Below are positions 5,367-5,696 of a stretch of 5,696 nt of DNA, piece by piece. A program made the position numbers and the translations under genes. Under the pieces are notes generated by a model, which saw nothing but the letters and a program-made list of their open reading frames with translations, searched no databases and was not told the DNA's origin. The stretch's first letter is position 1; every line of letters starts with the position of its first letter. This stretch comes from Bacillota bacterium (GTDB lineage Bacteria; Bacillota; Bacilli; Bacillales; Bacillaceae_J). Location: assembly GCA_023457235.1 (NCBI GenBank), contig JAEWMK010000176.1, forward strand, positions 1 through 5,696, given 5' to 3'.

Positions 5367-5696
5367 TTAATCTCGCCCAGGATAAATACCTTGCAAAGCA
5401 ATGATAAAATTCAAACCAAGATAAGGCTGCATATTATTATGCGGTTGACTTCCTCCTGTTGGTTGTATAATAGTTGGACTCATTGGAGTGTTTGGCTGTG
5501 AATTCGTATAAACATTTATTCCACGCAATGAATCTGTATTCGACCAAATTGCATTCTCCGGACTACCAGCATTTTGAGTTGATTGACAATTCGGTACATG
5601 TGAATGTGCAGGAATTTGAGACTCTATTAGTGTTTCAGTTGCTGTTCCTCCTGGTTGGCGGATATTTCTTTGAGTTAAACCTGGCCCTGACCCGGG
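5367..5696 (-). CDS. Phage tail collar / microcystin-dependent-protein (Mdp)-like protein, C-terminal 109 residues (5'-partial)
   Basis: The frame enters at the window edge and stops at TAA (5369-5367). The visible part reads PGSGPGLTQRNIRQPGGTAT, then ESQIPAHSHVPN, a variable middle with SPENAIWSNTDS, then NTPMSPTIIQPTGGSQPHN and ends NMQPYLGLNFIIALQGIYPGRD. These are the recognised C-terminal landmarks of the collar family: 'G.GPGL..R..GQ.GGT', 'IPAH.H', 'GN.L/W', 'GG.QPHNNMQPYL.LN..IALQGI.P'. The usual protein is about 170-220 residues, so the collar domain with its start lies outside the window. The fold is that of phage tail fibre tips, but stand-alone Mdp-like genes are widespread in bacterial chromosomes and their role is largely unsettled. 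It lies 150 bases upstream of the SLH gene on the same strand. Nothing in view proves either a prophage origin or export. One cysteine is present (visible residue 37). Confidence 0.9.
   Translation of the reverse strand, partial: PGSGPGLTQRNIRQPGGTATETLIESQIPAHSHVPNCQSTQNAGSPENAIWSNTDSLRGINVYTNSQPNTPMSPTIIQPTGGSQPHNNMQPYLGLNFIIALQGIYPGRD

Noticed and set aside
5110..5501. Two short plus-strand open frames (5110-5295 and 5262-5501)
   Set aside because: They cross the signal-peptide coding region, the intergenic gap and the collar gene in antisense. They show no family motif, and the Phe/Ile richness reflects AT-rich antisense sequence.
5691..5696. CCCGGG at the very end of the window, as if a restriction cloning junction
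   Set aside because: The six bases translate in frame with the collar-family text that follows (PG-SGPGL), which is compatible with natural sequence. A chance coincidence or a library fragment end cannot be told apart here.
5367..5696. Prophage region
   Set aside because: Only one partial collar-type gene is visible. Such genes also occur alone in chromosomes, and the neighbour is a cell-surface gene. No integrase, attachment site, holin or other phage gene is in the window.

Overview
The window looks like AT-rich chromosomal DNA from a Gram-positive bacterium of the Bacillales (a Bacillus, Paenibacillus or Brevibacillus relative). The grounds are the base composition, a strong AAGGAG ribosome binding site, a long basic Gram-positive signal peptide and an S-layer homology (SLH) domain. 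I cannot name the species. All supportable coding content is on the minus strand, and both genes run off the window.

Layout, in the direction of transcription (right to left): (1) 5696-5367 holds the C-terminal 109 residues of a phage-tail-collar-type protein of the microcystin-dependent-protein (Mdp) kind. (2) 5366-5217 is a 150-base intergenic gap with a weak hairpin, a pair of direct repeats and the ribosome binding site of the next gene. (3) 5216-1 is one uninterrupted frame of at least 1738 residues encoding a secreted, multidomain surface protein.

The large protein is read as: signal peptide (1-49); unrecognised beta-rich N-terminal domain (50-223); Ig-like 'DADGD...WYRS' domain (227-325); cadherin-type domain (330-425); two tandem copies of a ~135-residue domain with TTGNG.W and TTNGG.TAFS signatures (426-562, 563-696); a DUF5018-like domain (700-788); a second cadherin-type domain (790-881); two tandem bacterial Ig-like repeats (882-986, 987-1091); three cadherin-like beta-sandwich repeats of the PF12733 kind (1096-1187, 1193-1282, 1287-1407); an acidic then Gly/Ser/Thr/Asn-rich linker (1409-1446); a mixed-charge domain (1447-1692); and the start of an SLH domain (1696-1738), where the window ends. 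The order suggests a long stalk of beta-sandwich domains, held to the cell wall at the C-terminus and presenting its N-terminal domains outward.

The neighbouring collar protein lies on the same strand with no strong terminator between the genes, and the visible sequence holds no other phage gene. A plausible but unproven reading is a non-phage surface system in which a collar-fold protein and an SLH-anchored stalk protein are made together. The open frames on the plus strand are shadows of the minus-strand genes and are not annotated as genes.
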